Source of the DNA: Spiribacter salilacus | Lineage (GTDB): Bacteria; Pseudomonadota; Gammaproteobacteria; Nitrococcales; Nitrococcaceae | Reading direction: 5' to 3' | Assembly: GCF_009649225.1 (NCBI RefSeq) | Contig: NZ_WJPP01000005.1 | Span: forward strand, 72,001-136,000 | DNA: 64,000 nt | In this document: positions 53,133-62,323 of the stretch, in pieces | Layout of the letters: the number at the start of each line of letters is the position of its first letter | Position numbering within the stretch: the first letter of the stretch is position 1 | Program-made: the position numbers and the translations under genes | Notes under the pieces: model-generated | Databases searched by the model: none | Told to the model about the DNA's origin: nothing | Seen by the model: the letters and a program-made list of their open reading frames with translations, nothing else

Positions 53133-54440
53133 ATGCAACATACTGAAAACGTTGTTCTTGGCGGCGGGCTCACCGGCCTTTCAGCAGCCTATCACCTCAA
53201 CGGCCCCACCACGGTGTATGAAAGAGGCAGCCGCCCCGGTGGCTTAGCGTGCTCTGAAGAGGTTAACGGCTTTTTATTTGACTACGCACCGCACATTCTT
53301 TTTCCTGAAACCGAGTATGCCGCCAAGCTGATTCGGGAACTGCTGGGCGATAACATCAACGTGCAGGGCCGTAAGGCATTTTTGTATCACCTCAAATACG
53401 ATCTTTACTCCAAATTCCCTTTTCAGTCTCATCTGCATGGGCTGCCGGTGGATGTGATTGTTGATTGCGTGGCAGGGCTTGTTGATGTGATGCGACAAAC
53501 AGATCGCCCCGAGCCACAAAACTATCGTGAGTGGATTTATTGGCGCTTTGGCAAGGGCATTGCCGAGCATTTGATGATTCCGTACTCAGAGCGTGTATGG
53601 ACGATTGACCCCAAGCACATGAACTTTGACTGGATTGCACGCCGCGTGCCCGAGCCCGATATTGAAACCGTGCTCCGCGGCGCCCTGCACGATGAAAGTG
53701 CCCAGTCTGGCGCCACCAAAGAATTTTGGTACCCCATCGAAGGCGCGATCGAAGCGCTGCCCAAAGCGCTGGCCGCGCGGGTGTCTGATATTCGGCTCGA
53801 TCACACCGTAACGGCCATCGACCCCACGGCCAAAACCGTAAGCTTTAAAGACGGCAGCCAAACGGGTTATGACAAACTGGTTTACACCCTTCCGCTAGTG
53901 CATTTGCCACAGTTTATTCAAGACGTGCCCAATAGCGTGCGCGCCGCCATTGATGGGCTGCAGCATAACCGCATTGATTGCGTGAACATTGGCATTAACC
54001 GCCCCAACATGAGCCCGCATCATTGGCTGTACTTTTATGAAGATGACTTTATCTTCCATCGCATCAGCTTTCCGCAGAACTTCTCGGCGGCCACCTGCCC
54101 GCCGGGCACCAGCTCGGTTTGCTGCGAAGTGGCCAGCTCTAAGCATCGCCCACCGCGTGTAGAAGGGCGCGACAATCTAATTCAGTCCGTGATTGATGGC
54201 CTAGTTAAAGCCGGCATTATGCGAGAAGACGACGAAGTCTTGGCCGCCGACGTGCTGCCCATTGACCCGGCCTATGTGATTTATGATCTGGATTATCATA
54301 AAAACGTAGGCACCATTCATGAGTGGCTGATTAGTATCGGCATCCACCCCTGCGGGCGGTTTGGTGACTGGGAGTACTACAACATGGATCACTCCATGAT
54401 GAGCGGCAAACGCGTGGCTGATGTGCTAAACGGCGGCTGA
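53133..54440 (+). CDS. UDP-galactopyranose-mutase-like FAD oxidoreductase
   Basis: A 435-residue flavoprotein with the FAD motif V-L-G-G-G-L-T-G-L-S-A-A-Y-H-L, then E-R-G-S-R-P-G-G-L-A and D-Y-A-P-H-I-L-F. The YSERVWTIDPKHMNFDWIA segment and the end D-W-E-Y-Y-N-M-D-H-S recall UGM and protoporphyrinogen-oxidase-like NDP-sugar enzymes. It may contract or oxidise an NDP-sugar used by the neighbouring transferases. The start is ATG 53133; a TTG codon precedes it. A non-UGM activity is possible because the sequence is diverged. Confidence 0.8.
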   Translation: MQHTENVVLGGGLTGLSAAYHLNGPTTVYERGSRPGGLACSEEVNGFLFDYAPHILFPETEYAAKLIRELLGDNINVQGRKAFLYHLKYDLYSKFPFQSHLHGLPVDVIVDCVAGLVDVMRQTDRPEPQNYREWIYWRFGKGIAEHLMIPYSERVWTIDPKHMNFDWIARRVPEPDIETVLRGALHDESAQSGATKEFWYPIEGAIEALPKALAARVSDIRLDHTVTAIDPTAKTVSFKDGSQTGYDKLVYTLPLVHLPQFIQDVPNSVRAAIDGLQHNRIDCVNIGINRPNMSPHHWLYFYEDDFIFHRISFPQNFSAATCPPGTSSVCCEVASSKHRPPRVEGRDNLIQSVIDGLVKAGIMREDDEVLAADVLPIDPAYVIYDLDYHKNVGTIHEWLISIGIHPCGRFGDWEYYNMDHSMMSGKRVADVLNGG

Positions 54441-54446
54441 CCCGTT

Positions 54447-55412
54447 ATGCGAGGGGTGGTCAACCAAATCACTGAGCGCCTCGATAGCCTGCAAGAAACC
54501 TATTGGCCCAGCGATAGGCGCCCCCACCCGGGTAAAACCCAGGTGATCTCGCTGCTTTTTCATCGGCTTTTTGAGCCTGAAGAGCTTAAAGCCGATATTT
54601 ACCGGCATGAACACGTGAGCGTGGATCAGTTTGAGGCCGTTGTGCGGTTTTTTGCAGAACGTGGCTATGAGTTCATCACCGCCTCGGCCTTGCTAGAAGC
54701 CAAAACGTTGGGCAATCGTTGCGTGATGCTCACCTTTGATGATGGCTATCACGACAACCTGCGTGCCCTACCTGTGCTTGAGCGCTATAACGCCAAGGCC
54801 ACGCTTTTTTTAGCGCCGGCACCCATTGCTGAGCAAAGCGTGTTTTGGCCCGATGCGGCGTATGCCGCTGGGCATGGCAACGCAATGAAGGCGCTAATTG
54901 ATTTAGATCCTGCCACGCTTAGCGCACAACTACTCACGGCCAACCCCAATGCGTTTAAACCCACACCACTGACTCGGCCGCTATCTCGTGACGAACTCGA
55001 TACTCTACTGAAATCTGGTCGCATCGAACTGGGCCATCATTCCTACCATCACCTTTCGTTAACACAGCGTAGCGATGCCGTGATTGATGAGGAAATTGAT
55101 CGCTCCAATGCGTTTTTTAAAGACATGCTGGGCCATGAGCCGCGCTGCATGGCTTATCCTAACGGTAATTACTCAGAACAAGTAATTCGGCGCTGCCATG
55201 CCAAAGGTATTGATGTGGGGCTAACCTGCCATGCGCATGCCGATAGCCTACCGGCAATACCGCCACCTAAACAGCTTATGCGGCTCGGGCGATTTATGAT
55301 TGTGGGCAAGCGGCCGCTTCAGCCACAACTAGCCAGCGCAGTATCTCAACGATCTGTAAAGCAAGCCATCTATAAAACCCGCCAAGCGCTGCGCTGGCCC
55401 GGGAGACCATAA
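54447..55412 (+). CDS. NodB-like polysaccharide deacetylase
   Basis: A 321-residue protein with the NodB fold motifs: V-M-L-T-F-D-D-G-Y-H-D (catalytic and metal Asp), then G-H-H-S-Y-H-H-L-S (metal His pair) and M-A-Y-P-N-G-N-Y-S-E. It removes N- or O-acetyl groups from sugars. No signal peptide is seen, so it may act on a lipid-linked precursor in the cytoplasm. The next gene overlaps by one base (TAATG). Confidence 0.9.
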   Translation: MRGVVNQITERLDSLQETYWPSDRRPHPGKTQVISLLFHRLFEPEELKADIYRHEHVSVDQFEAVVRFFAERGYEFITASALLEAKTLGNRCVMLTFDDGYHDNLRALPVLERYNAKATLFLAPAPIAEQSVFWPDAAYAAGHGNAMKALIDLDPATLSAQLLTANPNAFKPTPLTRPLSRDELDTLLKSGRIELGHHSYHHLSLTQRSDAVIDEEIDRSNAFFKDMLGHEPRCMAYPNGNYSEQVIRRCHAKGIDVGLTCHAHADSLPAIPPPKQLMRLGRFMIVGKRPLQPQLASAVSQRSVKQAIYKTRQALRWPGRP

Positions 55413-56404
55413 TGCCCCCGCAGCTCAGCATCATTGTGCCAATTTACAATGCTGCCGATACCCTAAAAGCCTGCATTGAGTCTGTTCTCACGCAGCCGTT
55501 TGAAGATTTTGAACTGATCTTAATTGATGATGGTTCCACCGATCATAGTCATTCTATTTGCCAACAGTTTGCGCAAACAGACAAACGCATTACCGTGCAA
55601 TCGCAACCAAATGCAGGGCCTTCCCAATCTCGTAATAACGGGTTAGAAATAGCACAAGGCCTTTATGTCACCTTCTTAGATAGCGACGATACCGTTGCGC
55701 CGGCGTTTTACCCCAGTGCAATGGCCTACATGCGCAGCAAAGATTGCGATTTATTTGTGGTGGGCATCGATCGTTTTATCAGCGAGCGCGATGCGATTAC
55801 TGTAAACGCAGGCCCTATTGCACTCGAAACGCTCTATCAACTGATATTAGAAACCAATTTTATTGGCCTATCCGCCTGCAATAAAGTCTTTCGCCGCCAG
55901 ATCATCACCACCCATCATATTACATTTCATGATGTTCGATTTGCGGAAGACTTAGTATTTCTCGGTGATTTTCTGCAACACACCGTTACCGCGGCCATCG
56001 ACCCACGGCCGCTGTATCACTATCACGAACAACCAAACTCAATCACCCAAAAAGCTCGCCACAGCAAGCAAATATCACCGCAGGACCTGACCGTCCTTGA
56101 GGCACTGGAGCTAGCGGAAACGCGCTATCTAAAGGCAGGCTCAGGCTCGATTGCAACCACCTTTAAAACACGGGCTTGTCGATCGGCGCTGCGTCTGATG
56201 CTTTTAATGCTGCAGGCTGGCTACGCTGATCGCAACGCCTATACCCACACCCATAAAAGATTACGCCAGGGCTGGACCGCCTTAGCGCGATCTCGGTACC
56301 AATGCTGGACAATTAAAGTAAGCGCCGGCCTGATGGCGCTAATGCCAGTCGAACTATTGCGTTTGGCGGGCCTAGGATGGGGCCGTATCAAAGGGATTAA
56401 ATAG
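55412..56404 (+). CDS. Family 2 glycosyltransferase
   Basis: A 330-residue GT-A enzyme. Donor-binding features are L-S-I-I-V-P-I-Y-N-A, I-L-I-D-D-G-S-T-D, the metal site V-T-F-L-D-S-D-D and R-F-A-E-D-L-V-F-L-G-D as catalytic base region. The C-terminal part is helical without clear membrane segments. Part of the rightward glycan operon; sugar not predictable. A GGGAG ribosome site precedes the ATG. Confidence 0.93.
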   Translation: MPPQLSIIVPIYNAADTLKACIESVLTQPFEDFELILIDDGSTDHSHSICQQFAQTDKRITVQSQPNAGPSQSRNNGLEIAQGLYVTFLDSDDTVAPAFYPSAMAYMRSKDCDLFVVGIDRFISERDAITVNAGPIALETLYQLILETNFIGLSACNKVFRRQIITTHHITFHDVRFAEDLVFLGDFLQHTVTAAIDPRPLYHYHEQPNSITQKARHSKQISPQDLTVLEALELAETRYLKAGSGSIATTFKTRACRSALRLMLLMLQAGYADRNAYTHTHKRLRQGWTALARSRYQCWTIKVSAGLMALMPVELLRLAGLGWGRIKGIK

Positions 56405-56453
56405 TCCGCTATCATGATAACCAGATCAACTCTTGCGCGCGGAGCCTAAATTT

Positions 56454-57428
56454 GTGAAAAAACTGATTATTCAAATTCCCTGCTATAACGAAGCCGAAAC
56501 GCTTGGTATTGCCCTGGCCGCACTGCCGCGAGAGGTAGCCGGCTTTGATGTAGTGGAATGGCTGATCATTGATGATGGCAGCACCGACGACACCGTGGCC
56601 GTCGCACAACAAAATGGCGTGGATCATGTGGTGCGGCATCGGAATAATCAGGGCTTGGCACGCGGGTTTATGACGGGCATACAGGCCTGCCTAGAGCGCG
56701 GCGCCGATGTGATTGTGAACACCGATGCCGACAATCAATACAACGCCGACGACATTCCCGCACTCACCGCCCCCATCGTGGCGGGTGAGGCCGATTTTGT
56801 GATCGGCACCCGGCCCATTAGCACCATCGAGCATTTCAGCCCACTTAAAAAGCTGCTGCAAAAACTCGGCAGCTGGGTGGTGCGTGTGGCCAGCCGCACG
56901 CAGGTGGATGATGCCCCCAGCGGGTTTCGTGCCCTCTCAAGGGATACCGCGCGGCACCTTGTTGTGTTTAGCGAATACACCTACACGCTAGAAACCATCA
57001 TTCAGGCCGGCCAAAAAAATATGGCCATTCGCACCGTGCCCGTGCGTGTAAACGATGACCTTCGCCCTTCACGGCTGATGCACAGCATTCCGTCTTATAT
57101 CAAACGCAGCATTGCCACAATTATTCGCGTACTGGTGATTTACCGGCCCTTTCGGTTTTTTGCCACGCTAGGCGCGATTATTTTTGGCGCCGGGGTACTG
57201 CTTGGTCTTCGATTTGTATATTTAAGCTGGACGGGGCAGGGGCTTGGCAACGTTCAATCCGTAGTGCTTGCCGGGTCTTTGCTAGTCGTGGGTTTTCAGA
57301 CCTTTTTAATTGCCTTTGTGGCCGATCTGCTTGCGGCCAATCGCAAGTTGCTCGAAGAAATACGGTCCCATGCCTTAAGGCTGCGGTTTGACGAGCCCGA
57401 ACAAGGCAAAAAGCACACGCTAAAATGA
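56454..57428 (+). CDS. DPM1-like family 2 glycosyltransferase with C-terminal helices
   Basis: About 324 residues starting at GTG 56454, with GGAG nine bases upstream; a TTG seven codons earlier extends the frame. The GT2 part has I-Q-I-P-C-Y-N-E-A, I-I-D-D-G-S-T-D-D and N-T-D-A-D-N-Q-Y, then P-S-G-F-R-A. Two C-terminal membrane helices (about 230-300) are typical of polyprenyl-phosphate hexose synthases. It could supply a lipid-linked sugar to the GT-C proteins at 30427 or 59158. Confidence 0.9.
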   Translation: MKKLIIQIPCYNEAETLGIALAALPREVAGFDVVEWLIIDDGSTDDTVAVAQQNGVDHVVRHRNNQGLARGFMTGIQACLERGADVIVNTDADNQYNADDIPALTAPIVAGEADFVIGTRPISTIEHFSPLKKLLQKLGSWVVRVASRTQVDDAPSGFRALSRDTARHLVVFSEYTYTLETIIQAGQKNMAIRTVPVRVNDDLRPSRLMHSIPSYIKRSIATIIRVLVIYRPFRFFATLGAIIFGAGVLLGLRFVYLSWTGQGLGNVQSVVLAGSLLVVGFQTFLIAFVADLLAANRKLLEEIRSHALRLRFDEPEQGKKHTLK

Positions 57429-59251
57429 GCATTGCCAAAACCCGGCTATTCCTTGGGTTACTGCGCCGCACCCCATTACGCGGCTGGCCCGCATTTATTC
57501 GTAACCATCTTGGTAAGCCCAGCTATACCCAATGGCTGCGCTTGCACCAACAACACGGCCTAAAAACCGCCAAAACGCTGGGCCCTACGCTGGCAGAAAA
57601 ACCCGATGCACCACGCTTTAGTATTTTGCTGCCCGTGTGTGACCCGCCCCTGCCTTGGCTGAAAGCAGCGGTTGCTTCTGTGCAAAACCAAACGTATCCA
57701 AACTGGGAGCTGTGTATTGCGGATGACGCCTCTGCCTCAGCATCCGTTCGGGATTGGCTAGCGAACCTGGCACAGACAGACACACGAATTAAAGTGCAGT
57801 TTCGTGAAACACGCGGGCATATTTCTGCAGCCAGCAACAGCGCATTAGAACAGGCCTCTGCCGATTGGCTGGTTTTGTTGGATCATGACGACTGCCTCGC
57901 CCGCGATGCCCTGTTTTGGCTTGCCCAAGCCATACAAAAAAACGCTAGCTGGAAAATCTTTTATAGCGACGAAGATCAAATTGATGAAAAGGACAGGCAC
58001 TTTTGCCCTTTTTTCAAACCCGACTGGTCGCCGCATTTGGCTTTAAGCCAGGCCTACTTGGGCCATTTGGTCTGTATAAAACGCGATCTTGTTGGTAACG
58101 GCTTCGATTCAGCGTACAACGGCGCTCAAGATTACCACCTATGGCTTACCGCCAGCCTTCATGCCGGCGATGAGGCGGTCTGCCATATTCCGCGCATTCT
58201 TTATCACTGGCGCGTGCATCAAGGTAGCACCGCGCAGGGCGGTGATGCTAAACCCTATGCCGATGATGCTGGCCTACGAGCCGCAGCGGCTTACTGTGAT
58301 TCACGGTACGCAAATAGCCAGCCAACGCCCAAGGTCATACCCGGCGATTACCCCCTGACCTATCAGCTCGATTTTAGTGAAAGCTGCGCGGCGCAAATGG
58401 CATCCATCATTATTCCCACGCGTAATCAGCGCCAATACCTTGAGCCCTGTATTGAGAGTATTCGCCGCCACACTGGGCCTATTCGTTACGAAATTATTGT
58501 GGTTGATAATGGCTCAACCGAGCCAGATACGCTTGAGTACTTGGAAACGCTCAAACAGTCTTCTGATTGTCAGGTGTGCACTGACCCCCGCCCGTTCAAC
58601 TGGTCGGCAGTTAATAATCTTGGCGCTACACGGGCCCAAGGCTCGGTATTAGTGTTTCTCAATAACGATATTGAGGTTACAACGCCCAACTGGCTCTGCG
58701 CGCTGGCGGGCTATGCGTTATTGCCCGATGTTGGTGTGGCCGGCGCATTACTGAGCTACCCAGATGGCACCATTCAGCATAGTGGCGTGGTGATTGGTAT
58801 GGGCGGATGGGCCGACCATGTGTTTCGTGGCGACGGTGCCGTGCATGCCAACCCGCATAACCCGTTTGTATCCCCCCTACTAACTCGCAATGTCATGGCC
58901 GTTACCGGCGCATGTATGGCGGTGAGCCGCGCACGATTTGATGAACTAAGCGGTTTTAATGACACGGATTTTATTATTTGCGGCAGTGATATCGAATTTG
59001 CACTGCGTGCAAGACAGGCGGCGGGGTTTAATGTGCTCTGTGCACAAGCCCAATTAATTCATCATGAATCTAAGAGCCGGTCACCCGAGATTCCTGAGCA
59101 AGATTTTATTGGCTCGCGCGCGGCGTACGGGGGCTATCGAACAGAGTGGATTGACCCCTACTTCAACCCCAACCTATCGCTTCTATCAACCACCCCGGCT
59201 TTATCGCTTGAGCCGCCTCGCCCCCCAGCGCCCAACGCAGCGGCAATTTGA
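57425..59251 (+). CDS. Bifunctional glycosyltransferase with two GT2 domains
   Basis: A 608-residue protein. The first GT2 domain (about 65-290) has F-S-I-L-L-P-V-C-D, then C-I-A-D-D-A-S and L-L-D-H-D-D. The second (about 335-575) has A-S-I-I-I-P-T-R-N, V-V-D-N-G-S-T and F-L-N-N-D-I-E-V, followed by C-G-S-D-I-E-F. Two-domain GT2 proteins may add two linkages alternately. It overlaps the previous gene by four bases and the convergent GT-C gene by 94 bases, the longest 3' overlap in the window. Confidence 0.93.
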   Translation: MSIAKTRLFLGLLRRTPLRGWPAFIRNHLGKPSYTQWLRLHQQHGLKTAKTLGPTLAEKPDAPRFSILLPVCDPPLPWLKAAVASVQNQTYPNWELCIADDASASASVRDWLANLAQTDTRIKVQFRETRGHISAASNSALEQASADWLVLLDHDDCLARDALFWLAQAIQKNASWKIFYSDEDQIDEKDRHFCPFFKPDWSPHLALSQAYLGHLVCIKRDLVGNGFDSAYNGAQDYHLWLTASLHAGDEAVCHIPRILYHWRVHQGSTAQGGDAKPYADDAGLRAAAAYCDSRYANSQPTPKVIPGDYPLTYQLDFSESCAAQMASIIIPTRNQRQYLEPCIESIRRHTGPIRYEIIVVDNGSTEPDTLEYLETLKQSSDCQVCTDPRPFNWSAVNNLGATRAQGSVLVFLNNDIEVTTPNWLCALAGYALLPDVGVAGALLSYPDGTIQHSGVVIGMGGWADHVFRGDGAVHANPHNPFVSPLLTRNVMAVTGACMAVSRARFDELSGFNDTDFIICGSDIEFALRARQAAGFNVLCAQAQLIHHESKSRSPEIPEQDFIGSRAAYGGYRTEWIDPYFNPNLSLLSTTPALSLEPPRPPAPNAAAI

Positions 59252-61239
59252 GCAAGCAAAACCACTAAGGCAATCAAAATAAGCGGGTGCGCAGGTGATG
59301 TGTAACGCGGCAACCCATGGGTGAGTAGCGCATAGGCCAAAAACATACCAGCGGGCAACAACAGCCATGCCAATTGCGCGGGTTGCCAACGCAGCAACGC
59401 AACCAAAAACAGTGCCCAAAAGGCTAAGCCGGCCGCCAAATTCAGCCACTCACCCAGTGAAACCTGCCGTTGCACCGAAAAGGCGGGCAGCTCGGCACTC
59501 GGCAAGCTCCAAAAGCCGCGCCAAAAAATTGCTCCACTCACTAAAAGGTGCCTGTCCCAATACCGCATAATATCTTGCACCCCCTGGGCCTGCAGCGTGG
59601 CATTCACTGTTAGCTCTGGTGTGGGATGCCCGGCTTGCCGTAGCTCTGCGATACGCCGATTGAACTCGGCGGCAATTTTACGATGAAAGCTAATCGCCTC
59701 TTCAGGCCGCCCCGCCTGTGCGGCGGCCATATCAGCACCCGCAAAACTAGAGTGGTATCGATTCAACCGCTGCCAGCGCCCCCCGCGCTCAAAGTCGTTA
59801 TCGATGGGCGCCCAGTCTGTACCTGCCACCCTAAACTGATAGATTTCTGGGCCATACAGATAAAAGGCCCCTTTCATTTCATCGGCGGTCATCGTGTTCA
59901 TGAGGGAGCGCCCATAAAGCACACCCGAGGCACGAGGGTTTAAGTTGCCCGTTTCGGCTACTAGATGATTCCTCACGCCCCATGGCAGCACCACCGTTAT
60001 CGCAACCAGCACAAAGGCCAAAGCCGGCATCCAGCGTCGATTGCCTGCCTGCGTCACTAAAAATAGTGCTAACAACGGCGCAGCCACCAACCCCACAAAC
60101 AGCATGATCGATTTAGTCAGTGCCAATAACCCCAGTAGCAACCCCGCAGCGGCCGCAGCCCCCACGGTGTGGCGCTGAATCGCACGATAAAATGCCGCGG
60201 CAGCCCACACCATTACCGTGCCGGCATGTAGCTCGGTATAAAACGTATCTAACCGCTCAGGGGCGCCAAAGAAATAAAGATAAGCCAGCAGCGTTGCTGC
60301 CACGGGCGCCCACGTTGTTGACGTGAGCATTGCCGTTAGATACCACACACCCAGCAGCCCCAACGCCACCCAAATTAAGTGGCTTAGCTTAATCCAGCGC
60401 GCCTCTGGCCCATTTTGAAACTCGCCAACGGCCGGCAAAGGCTCCAGCAAAGAGCGCACCCATAAATAACTGCCAGCCACCAGCGGTGGCACGGGCTCCC
60501 GCAGGCTAGAGGGTACTGGCTGTGCACTACCGGCATCTAAAGACAAGGTGCCAGTGTCGGCAAAGCTATAGGCCGTGCGCACGTTATCCATGCCATCGCC
60601 ATAGATGTTGCGCTCGGTAATGTGCCCACTGGCATGCCAGGTTAACGCAGCGCACAGCAACAGCGGCACAGCGGCCCAGGCCGGCAGGCCTGCCTTTTGC
60701 AGACTCCAACCCAGGCCACCGCCAACAACCAGTGCGCCAAGTAGCGCGGCACCCATAAAAATTAAAGGCGGCCATTGCAACTCATGCGGCAACACCAAAT
60801 GGAAGCTCGGATCAGTACCGGTTGCTCGCAACATCACCGCATCACCCTTTACCCCATCAATTTCAACCTGATAAAGGCTTGGGAAAATTTCCTCGCGCAA
60901 TGCTTCACCCGCCCAGGTTTGAGTGCCCCAGCGTGTTTTGATGGTTACCGGCCCAAACGCTATTTGATCGCCCACTTGCTCAGAGGGGTCAAAGCGAATG
61001 CGATCGATCGGCCTTAGCGTTTGAAATTGCAGCGACGGCTCAACGGTATCGCTGCTGCGCTGCGTCCAATTCATACGCCGAGTGGCATGAAAGCCTGCGT
61101 TGCCCGCGCTATAAAATAATTCAGCCCGCGTAAATTGCTCGTTTGTCTGCGTGACTGACACTTCGTGCGTATGACTGAATAGCAACAGTGCGCCGGTTAG
61201 CACCGCGGCGATGGCTCCACCCAGCATAACCGCCCTCAT
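59158..61239 (-). CDS. GT-C (GT39-like) membrane glycosyltransferase with N-terminal periplasmic domain
   Basis: The 693 residues start with TM1, then a periplasmic domain of about 120 residues (I-K-T-R-W-G-T-Q-T-W and T-G-T-D-P-S-F-H-L-V-L), then about twelve helices. I-Y-G-D-G-M-D-N-V lies at the start of the catalytic loop, its acidic residue replacing the usual GT-C D-E. A large soluble segment sits between helices near 440-580. The N-domain is homologous to that of the DUF2142-like protein at 30427, though the membrane cores differ. The last 31 codons are antisense to the GT2-GT2 gene. Confidence 0.78.
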   Translation of the reverse strand: MRAVMLGGAIAAVLTGALLLFSHTHEVSVTQTNEQFTRAELFYSAGNAGFHATRRMNWTQRSSDTVEPSLQFQTLRPIDRIRFDPSEQVGDQIAFGPVTIKTRWGTQTWAGEALREEIFPSLYQVEIDGVKGDAVMLRATGTDPSFHLVLPHELQWPPLIFMGAALLGALVVGGGLGWSLQKAGLPAWAAVPLLLCAALTWHASGHITERNIYGDGMDNVRTAYSFADTGTLSLDAGSAQPVPSSLREPVPPLVAGSYLWVRSLLEPLPAVGEFQNGPEARWIKLSHLIWVALGLLGVWYLTAMLTSTTWAPVAATLLAYLYFFGAPERLDTFYTELHAGTVMVWAAAAFYRAIQRHTVGAAAAAGLLLGLLALTKSIMLFVGLVAAPLLALFLVTQAGNRRWMPALAFVLVAITVVLPWGVRNHLVAETGNLNPRASGVLYGRSLMNTMTADEMKGAFYLYGPEIYQFRVAGTDWAPIDNDFERGGRWQRLNRYHSSFAGADMAAAQAGRPEEAISFHRKIAAEFNRRIAELRQAGHPTPELTVNATLQAQGVQDIMRYWDRHLLVSGAIFWRGFWSLPSAELPAFSVQRQVSLGEWLNLAAGLAFWALFLVALLRWQPAQLAWLLLPAGMFLAYALLTHGLPRYTSPAHPLILIALVVLLAQIAAALGAGGRGGSSDKAGVVDRSDRLGLK

Positions 61240-61279
61240 CGTCTAGCCTCTGGGGTGTGCGTGCTAATATCCATTCGCA

Positions 61280-62323
61280 ATGATGTTAGAAGCACAACAA
61301 ACACGCATCGAGTGGATTGACGCCCTGAAAGGGCTGGGAATCAGCTTGATTGTGCTGGGGCATGTTTGGTCCCTCGAACAGCCGCCTGAGTTTTATGTTT
61401 GGCTCTTTGCTTTCCATGTGCCAGTCTTTTTCTTTGCTTCAGGCCTTACGCTGAGGCCTGATAAAACCGCTTTATTTGGTTTTCTGCGTCGCCGTACCGT
61501 TCAACTAATGCTGCCATACCTCGTCTATGCGTTGCTTGGCTATGTCTTCTATTTAATCGGTTATGGCCTTTCACGCAACCTTAGCGTTGCGCCAGCCGCC
61601 TTTGACTATGGGCTTTTACGCCCACTTATTGGGATTTTAGAGGGCCGCGTGGGCGACGGGCGACTAGTTAATAGCCCGGTATGGTTTCTGCCTGCGCTGC
61701 TGATTGCACTGGGGCTTACCCATGGCATTAATCGGCTTGTGCGCAACCACACCCTACGGCTGAGCCTGATTGTCGGGCTCAGCGGCAGCGCTTTGCTATT
61801 GGCTGAGCGCGTTGTGACTCCACTAGGGCTATCAACCGGCGTTATCGCAATCTTATTTGTGCAGCTTGGCTATGAGTATCGACAACGCGGATACCCCTCC
61901 CCAAATACTGATGCCTACACCATCGCACTTTTAATGGTGACCCTATTGATCTCGCTATTCGCTCGGGCTAATGGCCCGGTTGGGCTGGCGGGCCCTACGG
62001 TTAATAACCCCGCCTTATTCGTGTTATTTGCAATCAATGGGATTGCCGTCTGCGTGATGGCTGTTCGCCTTGCGCCATCTGCTGTGCAGCGTTTACTGGC
62101 TGCCATTGGGCATCATAGTTTAGCCATTCTTGTTACCCACATGCTGATCATTAAAAGCCTCAAAGTGATGCTATCCCTTGCCGGTGGTGTTTCTTTTTAT
62201 GACATTGAACACAGCCTACCCCTTGGGCTAGTTGTGCTAGCCGCAACCGCGGTTTTATCCATCCCCACCGTTTGGTTTATTGAACGTTGGCTGCCATGGT
62301 CGCTGGGTCGATTTTCACGATGA
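61280..62323 (+). CDS. Acyltransferase family 3 (OafA/WecH-like, copy 2)
   Basis: A 347-residue protein with ten helices. I-E-W-I-D-A-L-K-G-L-G-I-S-L-I-V-L-G-H begins the acyltransferase_3 core, and the same F-A-F-H-V-P and N-S-P-V-W-F-L-P-A segments occur as in copy 1 at 49372. It should O-acylate surface glycan. It is directly upstream of, and overlaps by four bases (ATGA), the second UPF0104 copy. Confidence 0.88.
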   Translation: MMLEAQQTRIEWIDALKGLGISLIVLGHVWSLEQPPEFYVWLFAFHVPVFFFASGLTLRPDKTALFGFLRRRTVQLMLPYLVYALLGYVFYLIGYGLSRNLSVAPAAFDYGLLRPLIGILEGRVGDGRLVNSPVWFLPALLIALGLTHGINRLVRNHTLRLSLIVGLSGSALLLAERVVTPLGLSTGVIAILFVQLGYEYRQRGYPSPNTDAYTIALLMVTLLISLFARANGPVGLAGPTVNNPALFVLFAINGIAVCVMAVRLAPSAVQRLLAAIGHHSLAILVTHMLIIKSLKVMLSLAGGVSFYDIEHSLPLGLVVLAATAVLSIPTVWFIERWLPWSLGRFSR

